Under the pieces are notes generated by a model. The model made no database searches, was not told the origin of the DNA, and saw only the letters and a program-made list of their open reading frames with translations. DNA of 64,000 nucleotides from Devosia sp. SL43 (lineage in GTDB: Bacteria; Pseudomonadota; Alphaproteobacteria; Rhizobiales; Devosiaceae), in NCBI RefSeq assembly GCF_021729885.1, contig NZ_CP063401.1, positions 3,650,501 through 3,714,500 of the forward strand. Direction: 5' to 3'. The translations under genes were made by a program, and so were the position numbers. Below, one piece after another: positions 63,357 to 64,000 of this stretch; position 1 is the stretch's first letter; every line of letters begins with the position of its first letter.

Positions 63357-64000
63357 ATGCGCGCACTATTCCAGCCGGTCGTCGCCCTGCTGATCGGGTT
63401 GCTCCTTGCGTTGCCTGTCATGGCGCGCGAGGAAATCCGTTCCTACGACAGCAACATTGTCATGGCGACCGATGGTTCGGTTTCAGTCACCGAAACCATC
63501 ACGGTCAATGCCGAGGGCAATGAGATCCGGCGTGGCATCTATCGCGACATACCGGTGGTGATGACCGGCAGCGATGGCGGCAAGGTCCGGCCGGACTTCG
63601 AGGTCACCGGCGTCACCCGTGACGGGGACCAGGAGATGTTCCGTGTCGAGCGCATGGGCAATTTCCAGCGCATCTGGATCGGCAACCCCGATTACTTCCT
63701 CGACCGCGGTGCCCACACCTACATCATCCGCTACACCATGAGCCGCATGGCGCGGTCCTTCGAGGACCACGACGAGCTCTATTGGAACGCCACAGGCAAC
63801 TACTGGATTTTCCCGATCCTGACCGCCCGCGCCACCGTCACACTGCCCGACGGCGCCGTGATCTCGCGACTGGCCGGCTATACCGGCCCGGTGGGCTCCA
63901 CCGAGCAGGCCGTACAGACCAAGCGTACATCCGACACGACGGCCAGCTTCCGCGCCAGCCGCGCCCTCGGCGCCGGCGAGGGTCTCACCATCGCGGTTGC
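63357..64000 (+). CDS. DUF2207 membrane protein, 5' part
   Basis: The first 214 residues are visible, open to the window edge. A signal peptide (about 1-22, FQPVVALLIGLLLALPVMA) is followed by the DUF2207 domain: IRSYDSNIVMATDGSVSVTETI, quoted in part, then RRGIYRDIPV and DRGAHTYIIRYT. It starts five bases after lemA, which fits the common lemA-DUF2207 operon. Membrane helices and the acidic or Gly-rich tail would lie further on. Confidence 0.85.
   Translation, partial: MRALFQPVVALLIGLLLALPVMAREEIRSYDSNIVMATDGSVSVTETITVNAEGNEIRRGIYRDIPVVMTGSDGGKVRPDFEVTGVTRDGDQEMFRVERMGNFQRIWIGNPDYFLDRGAHTYIIRYTMSRMARSFEDHDELYWNATGNYWIFPILTARATVTLPDGAVISRLAGYTGPVGSTEQAVQTKRTSDTTASFRASRALGAGEGLTIAV

Overview
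The window is about 62-65% G+C and carries a dense set of chromosomal housekeeping genes on both strands. The gene families point to an alphaproteobacterium of the order Hyphomicrobiales (Rhizobiales): an aa3 cytochrome oxidase cluster with ctaB, coxF and ctaG; split gcvPA/gcvPB behind a tandem glycine riboswitch; an F0 operon with paired b and b' subunits; the cell-cycle methylase CcrM; a BioR/BioY biotin module with TTATCTATAA boxes; a GAAC-N7-GAAC LexA-type box; IalB-family proteins; and many long intergenic palindromes. Devosia or a close relative is my best guess from overall feel, not a demonstrated assignment. I see no tRNA or rRNA gene, CRISPR array, transposase or prophage.

Layout. 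1-1.3 kb: end of a DUF1127 gene, a terminator, a palindromic repeat, then a minus-strand IalB-PilZ pair. 1.6-8.0 kb: cytochrome c oxidase operon (ctaC-ctaD-ctaB-coxF-ctaG-ctaE), terminator, DUF983 and SURF1. 8.0-11.6 kb: second copy of the palindrome, thrC, an M16 peptidase and a GNAT acetyltransferase. 11.6-13.4 kb: bioR, bioY and a DUF1284 gene, with two BioR boxes. 13.6-19.4 kb: a membrane GGDEF-EAL protein, a palindrome, AlgH-like UPF0301, a DsbD-alpha-like protein, a peroxiredoxin and a lipoprotein. 19.4-24.1 kb: gcvT-gcvH-gcvPA-gcvPB (minus). 24.2-27.0 kb: atpI-atpB-atpE-atpF2-atpF (minus) with a clear promoter. 27.4-28.6 kb: a RES-Xre toxin-antitoxin pair. 28.6-34.8 kb: smc, a DsbA-like oxidoreductase and dciA (minus), then mutY (plus). 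35.0-38.1 kb: a soluble twin-PAS chemoreceptor and a diguanylate cyclase. 38.3-42.7 kb: aldo/keto reductase, a low-G+C nuclease-like gene, ccrM, rnhB and DUF4180. 42.7-46.4 kb: small secreted and membrane proteins, a phosphotransferase, a HAD phosphatase and a PA0069-type radical SAM protein behind a LexA-like box. 46.8-52.6 kb: DHA2 exporter, zinc-less alcohol dehydrogenase family, XRE regulator plus membrane protein, moaB, an MFS carrier and a small secreted protein. 52.6-64 kb: uracil-DNA glycosylase, TPR protein, ispE, polyprenyl synthase, a TrmN6-like methylase, S49 peptidase, acyltransferase, phosphotransferase, glyQ, LemA and the start of a DUF2207 protein.

The accessory layer is thin but informative. 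A copy of the last 15 codons of mutY lies after the chemoreceptor gene, so that gene looks inserted into the old mutY/cyclase junction. The nuclease-like gene at 39.4 kb has clearly lower G+C than its surroundings. The RES-Xre pair sits alone between the atp operon and smc. Five classes of long inverted repeat occupy intergenic spaces, one of them in two near-identical copies 7.6 kb apart. I did not find a multi-gene system that I can call new. The best leads are the SOS-type box on the radical SAM gene, the mutY scar, the bioY-DUF1284 coupling and the orphan nuclease-like gene.
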